A stretch of 64,000 bases of DNA from Ananas comosus (GCF_001540865.1 NC_033629.1:5162294-5226293), one strand, 5' to 3'. Positions 23,314 through 36,440 are shown, counted from the first letter of the stretch. Numbers and translations are program-made. Notes: generated from the sequence alone by a model not told the origin.

Positions 23314-24546
23314 TTAACTCATTTGTAACAATTATAGCTTACTCTTGAACTGTTCTCTTTTTGCGCACTGCTCCACAGCTAAGTATAATTGCACCAAAGT
23401 CACTCCAACGCGGATATTTCATAGTTTTGCGCAAGAAATGTCACAATATTTGTGAAATGTCCTTGGGGTCTATTTTCTCTCTCAAACTTCAACTATATGC
23501 CAATTTCCACAAAAATCTCATAATTTCGTGAAACTTTAGTCCACGCGATCCATTCTGAGTCTAGTTTCACATGAATCCTTCCGCTCATGAAAATTCCAGA
23601 ATTTCTCACATGAAATGACAATCCTTCCATACAATGCCTTTTTTTCACTAATTACAAAAATTGCAATTTAATCCTCATGTTCATAATTTCCTATCCAAAG
23701 CTCACCCACAAGTGTGTTTTTCTCGTGAGTACCTCCACCTAAAAAATTGCACATTTTGACACATGAAATACTGCACTTTTCGAATAAATACTCTAATTCA
23801 ATAAATTTGGATTTATGCAATTTCATCCCCAAAATATCACCATATTATGCCAAACTATGCCGGGGCCCATTATAGAACTTACAGCTCTAATTGACCATGA
23901 ATGTGGAACTTTTCATTTCGTCGAAAGTCACTCCTAAATGTGTGATAAAATACCCTCTTTAGAAAAATTCACCATAAAATATTCTCAGTTACAACAATCA
24001 CGAAAATAGAGAAAAAATTCATGGAAAACACATATTTTACACCAAAAAATTGAGAAGAAATTGTGAAAAATTCTATATAAAAAAATTCTTTTAAATTCTG
24101 ATAGACACTTAAACAAACATATTGTTACTAATTTTATATCAAAAATCAAAATTTTTAATTCTATAAAGTTTCTTACATTTCAACCAAAAAAATCATGCAA
24201 AATTCACGATAATAATGAAAAATTTACGGAGAAATCTGATTTGGATGCCGAAAAATTGAGAAAGAATATTTGAGGAAAAAGTCGGGAACACCAACACACC
24301 CGCTTCCTTGGCTTTCCTGTGGACAAATCAATGTCGTGAGCCATGCCTTGTGCTGCTTCAACATGTTCTCTACCGTCAATGCAAACACAATCAAGAACAC
24401 CCTGTCCGTCGCCATCGCCTCCCTAGTTTCCCCAATTTCACACCCACACCCACACACCCAGACAAGAAGAAGGAAGAAGTATAAAAAAAGTAGAAGGAAT
24501 AGGAGGGTTTGTATTCTCTATACAAAATAACTATCCAAGAGTATGT
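23313..24546. other. No supported gene
   Basis: AT-rich sequence with only short open frames. A short plus-strand stretch near 24350-24460 has a balanced codon pattern but no domain I recognise. Confidence 0.5.
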
Positions 24547-24604
24547 TAAACAAGATGTGCTTCTATTCATCGACAATATCTTTCGTTTTGTCCAAGCAGG
24601 TTCG
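24547..24604 (+). pseudogene. atpB: Plastid atpB fragment
   Basis: The plus-strand translation includes [18 protein letters not shown], the Walker B region of the chloroplast ATP synthase beta subunit. It covers only about 19 codons and joins directly to an atp1 fragment on the other strand. It is nuclear-integrated organelle DNA and is not expressed as a gene. Confidence 0.8.
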
Positions 24605-24650
24605 TGCACAGATTGACGTTCAATAATCCCTGGGGCTTTCACTTCAATCA
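24603..24650 (-). pseudogene. atp1: Mitochondrial atp1 fragment
   Basis: The minus-strand translation reads [16 protein letters not shown]. The VKAPGIIER wording is that of mitochondrial ATP synthase alpha; plastid atpA has a different version here. About 16 codons, sandwiched between plastid atpB and ycf1 pieces. Confidence 0.75.
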
Positions 24651-24815
24651 GAGATTTCATAAAATAATGTGATTTACGTATTAATCGTATATTTATTCTT
24701 TGGAATATCTGCCAAATATGTTTCCGTGATTTCGATCTTTTATCATCACAAGTTAGAATTATTTTTTTCTTGTCTTTTGTGATTCGTTCTATTTGATTCC
24801 TGATTGCCCCTTTTA
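24651..24815 (-). pseudogene. ycf1: Plastid ycf1 fragment
   Basis: The minus-strand translation includes [20 protein letters not shown], a lysine- and aromatic-rich segment matching my recollection of the Ycf1 (Tic214) central region. About 50 codons remain, and they run on into the atp1 piece. Confidence 0.65.
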
Positions 24816-24849
24816 AGCGGATTATCACACTGTGCCGGACACGCACAAA

Positions 24850-24899
24850 GTTTAGTTCCCAACCATGAGTTGAGTGAAATCCAATCCATAAATCAGTAA
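24850..24899 (-). pseudogene. cemA: Plastid cemA fragment
   Basis: The minus-strand translation [15 protein letters not shown] matches the C-terminal region of the chloroplast envelope membrane protein CemA. About 16 codons only. Confidence 0.75.
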
Positions 24900-24911
24900 C
24901 TACACATGCGC

Positions 24912-25047
24912 TTAGTTTTTGATTTCCACTGGAGACTAGGAATCGATGGACTTTCCATAGGACCCATTTTACTGACAGGATTTATCACTACTTTAGCAAC
25001 TTTAGCAGCTTGGCCAGNAGTTACTCGAAATTCGCAGTTGTTCTACT
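24912..25047 (+). pseudogene. ndhD: Plastid ndhD fragment
   Basis: The plus-strand translation includes [20 protein letters not shown] and [14 protein letters not shown], then VTRNSQLFY, which is chloroplast NdhD (NAD(P)H dehydrogenase-like complex). A single N at 25018 interrupts it. About 45 codons. Confidence 0.85.
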
Positions 25048-25083
25048 CAAATAAAAATAGACAAAGATAAACCCTTTGATTCA

Positions 25084-25215
<132 letters not shown>

Positions 25216-25270
25216 TTATCTGTAGATACATGGAGGTGTGGTGATCGCATATGCGGAGCAACTTCCTAAG

Positions 25271-28200
25271 TCACTTCGTTTCTTTTTGTCCAAGTCTTAC
25301 AGGTAAACGATTTGTGTAGGATAAGGTAATTATGAAACTTTGACCAATGTGAGGAAGAAAAGAGATGCCATTGCCGGTCGAGCTCTCGTAATCGTTCCAC
25401 AAGGCTTGAGGGAACAGAATCGGAATTGAGGCTTCCAAGCCAAATCCTTGCGAGCCGGGAGATAGAACCTTGATGCTCAAACCAAGGTCCGGATCAATGA
25501 AATAGGGCCTCAAAGGAAGAAGAAAAAAAGAAGAAGGGGAAGAGTAAAAAAGGCAGATAGAAGCTGTATCTTTCTCATTTCTTTTCTTTTGTCCAACATT
25601 ACCGTCGTCGTGTCCGCCATTGACACCGCCCAACTTGCCGCCAGCATTGTGTCTGCCACTATTACTGTCCAAGTCACTGTCGCCCAAGCCGCCGCCACCA
25701 TCTCCGCCGCTGTCGCCACACAAGCCGCCGCCGCCGCCGAAGCCGGCTTCGAATCCTATCACAAAAGAGGGATTTGTACTTTTATTGTATGATTCATAGG
25801 GTTGTCTAATAGTTTTAGTTGTTTATCATTTTTTGTCTTAAATGTTTGAGATTATATTGATTCAGAGCGATCTTTTATGCTGAAGTAATGAAGAAAATGG
25901 AAAAAAGGGCAATTTTTTACTAGGAATGGTTTCAATACTCTTTATATAGCAAATTTTTTTCTAGAGATAAAAGAGAGAAATGGAGATAGATCTAGATAGA
26001 GGGGAAAGAGAGAGATTTCAAGAGGGAGTGGTTTCGAGACTCTTAATATAGTAATTTTTTTCTGGAGAAAAGAGGAGAGAGGGATTTAGAGAAAGACAGA
26101 AAGAGGGGAAAGAGAGAGACATCCAAATAGAGTGAGAGTAAGAGGAGAGGGAGAAGAAGGAGGGAAGAGAGAGGCATTTGGAGGAGGCAACAGAGCACAC
26201 TGCGTGGAGAAGATGAAGGAGAGAGCGCCACATAGATTGAAGGAATCGTCAAATTATAAATTGTATAGGTGTGGATTTCTCCTTTTTTTCGGGTAGGATA
26301 GCGATAAGAAAATGGTTACAGCACTAGAAGATGTTTGGCAACTATATCTTCTTATCCATCATCCTCATTTTTTTAATTGCTATTTATGGGGATTATTGAA
26401 TGTGAATGAAATAATAATTCTCTTTTTGTCAATGCACCATAATAGATTTGCAAGAAAATGGTATAACAATCCTTTTCATGGTTTGAGGCTCTAAATGATA
26501 TATAGAAGATAGTATCTAGAATATAGTATATGGTGATCTAGAATATAGTATATGGTATTCCTTTACTTTATATATGGAGATAATATTAAAATATAATACA
26601 TTGTAAAATGTAGGAACAAATGTAGATGCTTAGGGTTTCCTTTCGAAACGCCCGCTTTCGAGAACTTCACAAACCCACTTTGTTCCGGTGAGAATGAAAG
26701 TGTGCATGTACTGTCTTAGTTTCAATGAGCTATCACAGTTTACCGTTGGATAAATGAATTTTCTAAATCCATATTCCTCCTGTTCCTTTCTCCTACATAG
26801 AAGAAGACAAATACTGCCATCATCATTCTATTAGCAGAATTGTAGGTGTTGAGAGTAATAAGAAAATGTTAGCAGAGTTTACTTTTTTATTGCAATTTGA
26901 AGCCTTTAAATAGCCTTCAATAATTTAAGAAGCATGATAAGTCTTCACGGCTAATTTTTAAAATTTCAAAATCTCTCTAACAGCTAGTTTAACGACTACT
27001 TTTTTAAAATTCGAGCTCTATAATGGCTGCTATTTTGAAATTTAGAGTTTCTATAATGGCTAATTTCAAATATTGAACATTAATAGGTACGTTTTGAACT
27101 TAGAGATTCCAAATAATTAGTTTTTAAGTTTGGAGCATTATAACCGCTCGTTTTTTGAATTTACAACTCTATAACAACTAGTTTTAAATTCGACAGTAAT
27201 CCTATGTAATTAAGCAATTTACACCCAAATAGCTATAAAATGGAGTAAAGTTTCCTATAGGATTCTATGAAATCCCTAATTTCAGATTAGTTAAAACCAC
27301 AGAAAAGAAATGCCATGAAATTTTTACTCTATTTATCCAAACATGGCCTCAATGGATTTCATATACTATGGTTTAACCTTATAGAATTCAGGGATTACAT
27401 AAAATCTTATAGGAATTCATACTCTATCTCTGTTTAGTTGCCAATTGCAGAATTTGATAATAGTTTCATCAAATTTGATAATATTACTAACAAAAATAGT
27501 ATAGTTATCAAACAAATAGATATCAAAGTTACAAATAAGACTACAAAGTAACCAAAATAAACTATCAAATTATTACATCTAACATAATAGAAAGATTAAA
27601 AATAAATCTAACAAGAAGTATCTAATTCTTTCATCTATAACTAAACAAATAAAATAAATATATACTATTTATAAGAAATAACATCAAGATATTCTAAGTT
27701 AATCAAAATGAAGACATATTAGAATAATTAAAGTAAATAAGAAACATACTAAATAAAACGCATGCTATCTTGATCATAATATGTATAACAATGATTTATA
27801 TATACTAAATCTCGGAGGTATGTTTTATATTAACATTTTTATGACGGATTTTTATATAATTAGAATAGGCTAAGAGGGACTTATAAAATTAATCCTTAAT
27901 ATTAAATATTAAGTGAAAAATTATAACTTCTTGATTCACTTTGATAATATAGTCAATATACAATGGATTCGAACTCGGGTGGTACAACAGGCTTGACCAC
28001 GAAATGCCACGTGTCCTCCTCAATAAAACATGTTAGCCCATTGTAAACCTTCCTCGGTTGGGAGTATTTATTCGAACCGAAAAAATTACTAACTGAACCA
28101 AATCAAACTCGTTCGAATAAGAATTGAACGGACAGTATGATTTTTTTGCAAATCAGTTCAGCTAGATTAGATTTTATGGCTTGGTTCCTATTTCTTAGTT

Positions 28201-28960
28201 TTTAAGAGAACTTGTTAACTTAACCAGACCTGTTTGCTTTATCACTATATATATAGTTTCGATTTAATTTGTAGAAATATATACCTAATCTTCGATTCAC
28301 AATTTTTCTTTAGTTATCCCGGTTCAGTATCTAAGTTTGAAAGTGTCGAGATCCCATCCAGCTTACTTTTTATCCCGCATCGTCTCCCGGTCTTTCTCAG
28401 ATAGTTTTTTTTATAAAATTTTTTTGATAAGACCTCTTCAATTATATCTAATATTTTATTATAAATAATTCCGATAATTTCAGAAGAAAAAAGGTATTTA
28501 CCTATTAAATAGATAGTGTAATTTTTTTTTTCTTATTTTGTTTTTGAGCGCTCATTTTAGTCTTACGCGAAAGAGTTGTGGTAGCACAAGAAGGTAGCAT
28601 TAACGACTGAAAGTTGGCTGACGTGCCTCCAGCTCATGCAACTAGAGAGATCAATACTGCAGCGATTGCTCTTAATGCACTCTCTTTCTGAAAAGGGTAG
28701 AGAGCATGAGATTTGTTTTTAAATGGAGGATTTATTTTTTAATTTGTATACTATTATTGGAAATTGAGATTCTTTAAAAATGGCGATTGGAGATTTTTTT
28801 TTTTCCTTTTAATAGTTAAATAAATTTGAAACCTGGTATCCCGGTTTATCCGATTCCGGGACCGGTTTGGACCGGAAACCTTAGCAGTCCTCACCCTAAA
28901 AACTCCTCTCCTTTTTAGTTCTGTCGTTTTTCTTCCTCCCAATCCCAGTCACAACTCCAC
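25271..28960. other. No supported gene; repeats only
   Basis: 25510-25760 has GCC/GTC-rich low-complexity sequence that opens frames on both strands. 25929-26130 is a 102-bp imperfect tandem duplication of purine-rich sequence. 26950-27190 has degenerate repeats built on CTCTATAATGGCTA-type words. The rest is AT-rich. I found no protein domain. Confidence 0.55.
25929..26130. repeat. 102-bp imperfect tandem duplication
   Basis: Units beginning GTTTCAATACTC (25929) and GTTTCGAGACTC (26031) each run through ATATAG, TTTTTTTCT and an AGAGGGGAAAGAGAGAGA end. Confidence 0.75.
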
Positions 28961-29067
28961 CTCCTCCGACGATGGCCAAACCCCCCTCCTCGGTCCCAGA
29001 ACCCTTCTTCTCCTTCTCCTTCTCCTTCTCCTAATCCCCATCTCCTTCTTTCTCCACCGATTCCCCC

Positions 29068-32000
29068 ATGGACCACCGCCGCGTCCCTCGCGCCGTGATC
29101 GACCCCAAGGTTCGCCAGGTGCTGGTCGTCACCCCGCCGATCCCCCGCCCGTCCCATCCGTCCCGCCGACGCCATCTCCTCCCCTCTCTCCCCCGCCACC
29201 GACTCGCCCTCCCCGGCGTTCCCTTCCCCGTATGATCCCCCCGCCCCGCACGCCTCCGCCGACGCCCTCCTCTCCGCCCCATCCCCGTCCCAACCCCAAC
29301 CCTAACCCTAACCCTAACCTCTCCCCTCCGCCGCCGCCGCCGCGACGCCGCCCTCGTCCCCGTCGGCAGCTACAACCCCTCCGAGCCCCTCCTCGGCACC
29401 CCGCCCATGACGTCGCCGTCGAGCCGGGCCGACGCCGATCTCAATTTCTCCGACGATGCGCCCTCCCCGCCATGGATCGGCAGGACCGGCGGCGGGAAGG
29501 TCGCTTCGTCGTTCCCCGGGAGTAGCGGGGAGATGATGGCGGCTGCGAAAAACTTACCGAAGAGCGACCTCACCACGGCTTCCGTGGTCAAGACTCTCCC
29601 CGGTGTTTCAGGTGGCAAAACGGCTTCCCCTTTTACCAGGGTTTTATGTGTTCGTAATACGCATTAGAATCACTTTTGCCGTAACTTCAGCGAATTATAA
29701 CATATTGTTGAGGTAGGATGGAGGGAATTGCAGAACGAAGCATGAATGGCAGTCCTATATGTTTTGTTCACGCTTCCCCAGTGATCTCATCTTTCAAAAT
29801 ATTCTTGAGCCTGTAGCAGAGCAATGCTTATTTAAGTATTCCATATTGTTCGTACTTGTGACAAATGAGGCCTTGCAGAAACGAATAAAGGAGCTCTGGT
29901 CGAAATGCAAGCAGATGGAATTGGTGCCACAGGGTCGCAAAAGCAGAAAACTACGAAAGCTGAGAGACGTGCCATCCAAGAGGCCCAGCGTGCTGCAAAG
30001 GCTGCTGCGAAGGAGGCTGGTGATAAATCTTTATACTTGCATGTTTTATTCTTTTTGTCGTCTAAAATGTGATATTTCAATACCATGGGAGTGATAACTT
30101 GGCATGCCGAACTTGTCAAGAAATTCTATTTTAGAATGCGACAAGCCTTCTTTCAATGTTAGCTAACTTATTGATTTTTCTTTTGCCGGATCTAGATGAT
30201 ATTTTGATCTCTGTCTTTCTTTCCTGGCAATCATAAACTATCCTCTTTGTACTGACTATTTTTATATGGTTCAGTAACGGAAACTAATTACTGTTTGGAC
30301 ATGACATTTAGATGGTTGTCCTGTAAAGCTAAACCTAGTTCCAATGTTGTCTAAATTATGCTTGTTGCTTCCACGAAACCTCAATTACACCTAATATGCT
30401 TTGATTTAGTACATGGAGGAACATCTTGCTGGAAATTTTGTTGACACAATTTCGCAAAACAATTTTAAATGTGTTGACAGTGATCAGTCCTTAAGATGCT
30501 CTGTAATTAGAATAGTAGATCTGGGATAAGTTGATTTTACCAATGCGCATGATGCATAGAGAAAGATCCAACCTGCTAAGTATACTTCTTGGGGCTTATG
30601 TATGAATTAACCTTGGTCTGCAGCTCCTGCTTCGCCTTGTTGCTTGTTTAATCAACCAATTTTTTTTGTTTTGATGATTATAGGTGGAGTCAAGAGCGCA
30701 GCTGCTTCTACTGGCGAGGTTCTTGCGGCCTCAAAACAGGCTAAGGCTGTAAAATCTCCTTCACAGAAGAAAGACGGACCTCAGGTTACTGCTCCAGTCT
30801 CATCTTCTGAGAAGAAGGTTGGTGATCGCCTCCCTGAGAAAGATAGAAAGAAAGATGTACCTCACCCTCGCATGCAATTTGATGATATAAATCGGGTTGA
30901 AAAGGCAAAAAGACGTGCGGTTGTCAACCAATCTGAAGCTCGAAATAGAGTTGAGTTGTTCCGGCATTTGCCTCAGTATGAGCATGGGACTCAGCTTCCA
31001 GATCTTGAAGCAAAGTTCTTCCATCTTGATCCATTGCATCCGTCTGTCTACAAGGTATTGATTTAGCTAAACTGGCTTTTTCATTTCAAGCTTATAGCAG
31101 CTAGCAATGCATATATTCGTTGGTATGTATTATCCATACATTATTTGTTTCCAGGTAGTTGTGTAATTACACTAAAATTGATTTTTCAAGTTTGCAGCTT
31201 CACAATCACTCAGTGGTCATGCATGTTCTTATATGTATTGGGACAGTATATACGCATTAACAAAGCATATAGAAACATAATAGGGCAGAAAGTGAACAAG
31301 CTATGCTCGTCAGTTTTGACACTCAGAGCTGCTTTTTCTTTGCGAGCTATTTCTAAATGTTTGTGGTTAATGTCATCAGAATACTAAATGATCTGTATGG
31401 ATTGTTACAACCATAAATGGTGTTAAGACTTCGACAATGGATTGTTGATTGTTAGAAAATTTAAGTGAAATTTTGTTATTCTTGTGAGAAGTCTAAAAAG
31501 TATGCTTTCTGTTGTAGAGAACTTGACCAGATTTTATCGTCATATCTCCGCAATCTGCATAGCGATGTGCAAAGCTCTTGTTATCATTAATTTTGATCAA
31601 GTCGTATGTGATGATTTTGTTTTACCTTTGTTTCAGGTTGGACTTCAATATTTATCCGGTGATATTCATGGTGGCAATGCTCGTTGTATAGCAATGCTTC
31701 TTGCATTCCGAGAGGCAATAAATGACTATTCTACACCACCTAAAAAGTCACTCGTTCGAGATTTGACTGCAAAAGTCAGTAGTTATGTGTCATTTCTCAT
31801 TGAATGCAGGCCTCTTTCAATTAGCATGGGGAACGCTATTAGATTCTTAAAAAACAGAATCGCCAAGTTACCACATACCATGTCAGAGTTAGAGGCAAAA
31901 TCTAGTCTTCAATCTGATATTGATCGTTTTATAAACGAGAAAATTGTACTTGCCGATAAGATTATAGTGAGGCATGCTTTTGCAAAGATTAGAGACGGTG

Positions 32001-32893
32001 ATGTTCTGCTGACATATGGGTCATCCTCTGTTGTTGAAATGATGTTAGTGTATGCCCATGAGCAAGGAAAGCAGTTCCGTGTTGTAATAGTTGATTCTCG
32101 TCCAAAGCTCGAAGGGCAGGCATTACTCCATAGGTTGGTGAAAAAGGGCCTCAACTGTACATATACGCATATAAATGCTGTCTCGTATATCATGCACGAA
32201 GTTACGCGAGTTTTTCTCGGAGCCTCTTCTATCTTATCAAACGGAACAGTTTACTCTAGAGTTGGAACAGCTTGTGTGGCTATGGTTGCACATTCATTCC
32301 GTGTTCCTGTTTTAATCTGCTGTGAGGCATATAAATTTCACGAGAGAGTGCAGCTTGATTCAATATGCTCTAATGAACTCGGTATGCCTATATCGCTCTT
32401 TATACTTGATTCAGAAACTTTCTTGGAACTGTTGTTGCTAATAAAGCTGCTAATACTTTTTTTTTCTCCCCTTGTTTAGGTGATCCTGATGTCATTGCAA
32501 AGGTTTCAGGAAGGAAAGATTTGAATCACCTTAGTAATTGCGTGGACAATGAAAATCTTCAGCTTCTAAATCTTATGTATGGGTCCTAATTAAGATAAAA
32601 TGAGATCCCTATTATAATGATTTCTTCCTTGTTTTAATTTTTTATTTTTGATATTGGTTTCTTTACAGGTATGATGTAACCCCTTCTGACTATGTATCAA
32701 TGATCATCACAGATTATGGAATGGTAAGTGAAATTCAGAATGTGGCTTTTCAAGCTGAAATGTCTAAAAGTTTAACAGGTAATATGTTGTCTATTATTCT
32801 CTTAACCGATAATTGATTATGTTGCTGCAGCTTCCACCGACCAGCGTTCCAGTTATTGTACGGGAATACCGAAGAGAACAGCTATGGATATAG
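29068..32893 (+). CDS. Translation initiation factor eIF2B subunit delta
   Basis: Seven exons: 29068-29611, 29879-30019, 30684-31054, 31637-32381, 32480-32576, 32669-32723 and 32831-32893. All have GT-AG introns and matching phases, ending in ...REYRREQLWI and TAG. eIF2B is the guanine nucleotide exchange factor that recycles eIF2-GDP in the cytosol; delta belongs to the regulatory alpha/beta/delta core. Visible marks are the basic KAERRAIQEAQRAAKAAAKEA segment in exon 2, the YLSGDIHGGNARCIAML helix, LTYGSSSVVEMML, the VVIVDSRPKLEGQ strand with following catalytic-like loop, NELGDPDVIAK, and the YDVTPSDYVSMIITDYGM C-terminal block, all typical of the IF-2B fold. From the in-frame ATG at 29407 the frame is clean for 558 codons. 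From ATG 29068 (MDHRRVPRAVIDPKVRQV, the usual plant start) the frame hits TGA at 29233, and homology moves between all three frames until about 29340, so exon 1 carries several indels. Confidence 0.92.
29288..29318 (+). repeat. Short CCCTAA-type repeat within eIF2B delta exon 1
   Basis: CCAACCCCAACCCTAACCC-type units encode alternating Pro-Asn in one frame. It resembles telomere repeat but is best explained as a PN-rich coding repeat in the disordered N-terminus. Confidence 0.7.
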
Positions 32894-35510
32894 CGGCTTC
32901 ATTTTGGGTTGTTGAGTAACGATTTGGTGTCTCTTTTATTCTTAAGTGTGATGTTTTTGGTGATTTTTGGTTTCTTAGTGAGATATTAATGAATCTACAT
33001 CAAAATTTTAGTTGACTCGATATCTTTTTATGAGGTGCTCTTCATTTTATTTGTTTTATTTCCCAGGAAATGGCCCATCGTTGTTTTGTTTGCTAACATG
33101 ACTCTGTGAAGAGTGTAATACTGTGCCTCTCCAGATATTTTAAAGATTTTTTTCACCTAGTGCAATACAAGAATTTTGGTGCTTGAGCCTTGAGGGCAAA
33201 TTGTAGATTCCAATGTCAGTACCTCTTGCATGTCTTAGCTTAGTTTCCAAAGTTGTTGTCCTTGATTACTTGGAAAGTGTTCTTTCTATTTTTTTTTTTG
33301 TTTTCCTTAACATGTCCTCTTCTCAAGGTGCTTTTAAGGGTGCTGTTGCTCATGCAATGCTATTGTTGGCTCTGACGGTCGTTTTTGCTTGTTAAGATTA
33401 CAATCTTTCATTCAGTGTATTTTGGTTGGTGGCTTACTTTGCTCTAGTTTCTACTTCCATCTTGGTTTGTTTATGAATGCATCAGTTAGTGCCAAAGCTG
33501 GAAACTTCTCGATGCTTCTTGCTGCATGGAGGTCCATACAATCATGCGCACCACCTTTTTCTTCTTTTTTTTTTCCCCCCTTTCTTTTTCGTTTTGGTTT
33601 TCTATGTTCTTCTGTAATTTGGAAATCATTTAGAGCCTCCATCTGTTTGTTTGTTTTTTAATCAAGTTCGCATCTTGTGTCTATGGCTCAACATGTACTC
33701 ATCTCACAAGGTTTTACGCCCCCTCCATCAGTGTTTACTTGAGGCTTCAGTGCATGCGTACGTACTGCAAGTTTCATCATGTAGTTCCTGAGGAGATCTG
33801 ATTTGAGGGAAAATTGCTTATATATCTTTTATAAAAGTTTCTGTCCTTCTTATTTATATCTCTGAGAAGGCTAATATTAAAGATATTTTTTTAACATTTT
33901 AAGTTATTTCAAATATATTTTGAGAGTTGAATTCTATTAGTTAAATGTTAGGAATAATCATGATCTTTGTAGAATTACTATTTTGTCTTTTCAAGTATAT
34001 ACTTCTACGGTCACCAATTTTTTTTTATTTGCTCGAGTTATGGGTAAAAAAAATATTTTGATTTTTTTGTCTTTTCAAATATATTTTTCCATCGTTAACA
34101 ACTTTTTTTATTTATCCTTAAATTAGTGGCAAAGGGTAGTTTGACTTCTTTTTTTTTTTAACTCTGGTAGAAATAATTTAATTCGGGTTTAATTCGAGAT
34201 GACTTAATGAGTATTAACAACAGTATTATTTTTGAATAACGGAGAAATATACGGGAATATATTTGAAACAAAAAAAATAAGCGTATATAAGATATTCTAG
34301 AAGTTTTGAGGGGTATTCCTTAATTTTAAGTGCTTGTTATTCAGCAGAATTTTGTGTTAATTCAAATTTAGGGCCATGGGTATGAAATCTGATAGGAACC
34401 TTTGTATGATTGTATCTTTGGGGAGTCTCATGTTTCTTGCGATTGCTTTCTTTCTCATGATATAAATAGTCAAACACACTTGCAGATGTCCACTTTTTGA
34501 AGGCCATCATTTTCTCATGTAGTTTTGTTAGATTCTTGTTTCTCTCCTGTAACCAAATTGACGAATTCAGTATCTGAATTTGTTAATCAAATATTTTTTC
34601 ACTTATCAAATGAAAATTATTATAAGGTGGGAACATTGTATTTCAGTTGTGGTTAATTGGAGCTTCCTTAACCAAACAGTTGAGACTTGAGAAATTGTAG
34701 GGATCATGAACTTCGTTGATTCGAGTCTTTAGAACAGGCGCATCACGCAAGAGTGGTGAAGCTTCTTAGAATGGGCTTCTGAACTTACCCACCTTAGACC
34801 CAATATTTATATACCTATATTTGATTGAATGAAATTTAAGATTTCATTAAAGAAAAATGAAATTTTTATGTGTAACTCATAACAAAATAAACAAAGAGCG
34901 GAAAAAAAAAATTGTCTTATTTTTTCACAAGTATATATTATCTCTCTCCACAAAAAGCAATCAAACTCCTTATTTCTCCACAAATTGTAATTAAAGGGTC
35001 TTCATCTCCCAAAAGGAAAATAATTAAGTCTTTCTTATCTTCCATACATATTAGAAATTTAACAAAATCTAAAACTTTTTTTCTAACGTATATGAAAACT
35101 TGAAAGCTAAAGTAGGGAAATGTGATATTGGGATTTGCAGATTAGGAGAATGAGATGTTAAAAATTATTATTGAAATTTAATTTATTAACATAAAATACA
35201 TTAAAAATTCGGATATTGGTATCCATATTCATTTTTCTCGGATATTTAGATAATTTTGACTTTCTAAAACCATATATCCAACTGGATCCGAATATTTTCT
35301 ATCCGGATACGAATAATATTGGATATGGACACAAATATTTTCATATAATATCCTATCCGTCTTCACCCCTACCCCATTTGGAATTGTAAAAGTTTTCTGT
35401 GTATAAATATGATGCAAATATGAATCCCAAATTATATGTCTCGTCATAAATAAAATTCTTAATAAAGCATAATGGAGCTTGATAAAAAAAAAAATAAAAG
35501 AATCCAATAA
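32894..35510. other. eIF2B delta 3' flank, no further gene
   Basis: The first few hundred bases are probably 3' untranslated region. The remainder is AT-rich with short open frames (for example near 33213 and 33389) that have no domain and no splice context. Confidence 0.55.
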
Positions 35511-35515
35511 CAGTT

Positions 35516-35810
35516 TGTTGGAAATAATAATCCAAACTTAATTAAAATATAGTTAGAAATAAGTTTAAGTCTTTTATTTGATTACGATTAGAATTTGTAG
35601 TTATCCAATTAGGCATGTGTTAATTAGATGAAGAAGCTATAGTAGATATGGCTGCATGGGTATTACCCAGGATGTAATTATTTGTTTTTTATTAATTTAG
35701 TATTAGTTTAATTTTCTTCTTCCTCCTCTAATATATCTTCTTCATATTATTTTGTTCTATTTAAATCTTGGGTTACATAATCAGTATCAGCACAAATACC
35801 TGTTTCAACA
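35516..35810 (+). mobile_element. Copia-type 5' LTR
   Basis: It starts TGTTGGAAATAATAATCC and ends TTTCAACA, giving the TG...CA termini of LTRs. A TATTTAAAT box lies about 50 bp from the end. It is followed by a methionine tRNA primer-binding site. No matching 3' LTR and no gag or pol frame were found in the window, so the element is truncated or rearranged. Confidence 0.65.
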
Positions 35811-35843
35811 AGTGGTATCATAGTAAACCACGCTTCCAACAAG

Positions 35844-35855
35844 TGGTATCAGAGC
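35844..35855 (+). promoter_or_regulatory. tRNA-Met primer-binding site
   Basis: TGGTATCAGAGC is the standard primer-binding site complementary to initiator methionine tRNA, used for minus-strand DNA priming. A decayed copy, TGGTATCATAGT, sits 31 bases upstream at 35813, so the junction segment was duplicated. Confidence 0.8.
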
Positions 35856-36440
35856 CGAAAATAAGTCAAATGACAGCAGATTCGAAAAGAATATAGATCC
35901 AATGTACTAAATAGCTATGTCAAAGTCAAGCGACTCGTAGTAGATTGACGAAGGTGACGTTCAAGTGAAACCGAAGGAAAGAATCGCTTCGAAGAAGTTC
36001 GCCTCCACACAACACACAAGAGAAAGTGGTTATGACTCTTGACGAAAAAGAGAGCAAGTAGAGCCTGTGAAGAGATCAAAAAAGATTTGACCAGATAGCC
36101 TGAAGGGCTAGGCAAACAAGCCGAAGTACGAAAACCTTAGCTAGATCTCAATAGAACGTCAATACATCAAAAAGGTACATGTTTGAAACTTAATTTTTTA
36201 ATTTTTAAGTTTCGTTATGGATTTAGATGGTTTTTCAACCTAATTTACCAAAGTTCGCGTCTGTGAGACTAACTGAGAGCACCAGTGGATTGATCTCGAC
36301 GAAGCGAAGCCTGTGCTCACTGTCCAGGGCAAGAAAAACTACCGAGGAGTGCTCCGGAGCCAAGATTACAACAATCTAATAAAGGCCTCGGGAGTGACAT
36401 TGCAAAAACAACGAGCCGACGGTTCTCCGACAGAAACCGA

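Noticed and set aside
24391..24846. 151-codon minus-strand frame as a real gene
   Set aside because: It is a chance join of ycf1 and atp1 fragments with nuclear low-complexity sequence.
25589..25792. Ala/Val-rich plus-strand frame as a secreted protein
   Set aside because: It is simple GCC/GTC-rich low-complexity sequence with an equally long frame on the other strand.
27960..28010. GAGTTCGAATCC-like T-loop on the minus strand suggesting a tRNA
   Set aside because: No acceptor stem, anticodon arm or D-loop could be formed around it.
29288..29318. Interstitial telomere repeat
   Set aside because: Only about three units, within coding sequence for a Pro-Asn repeat of eIF2B delta.
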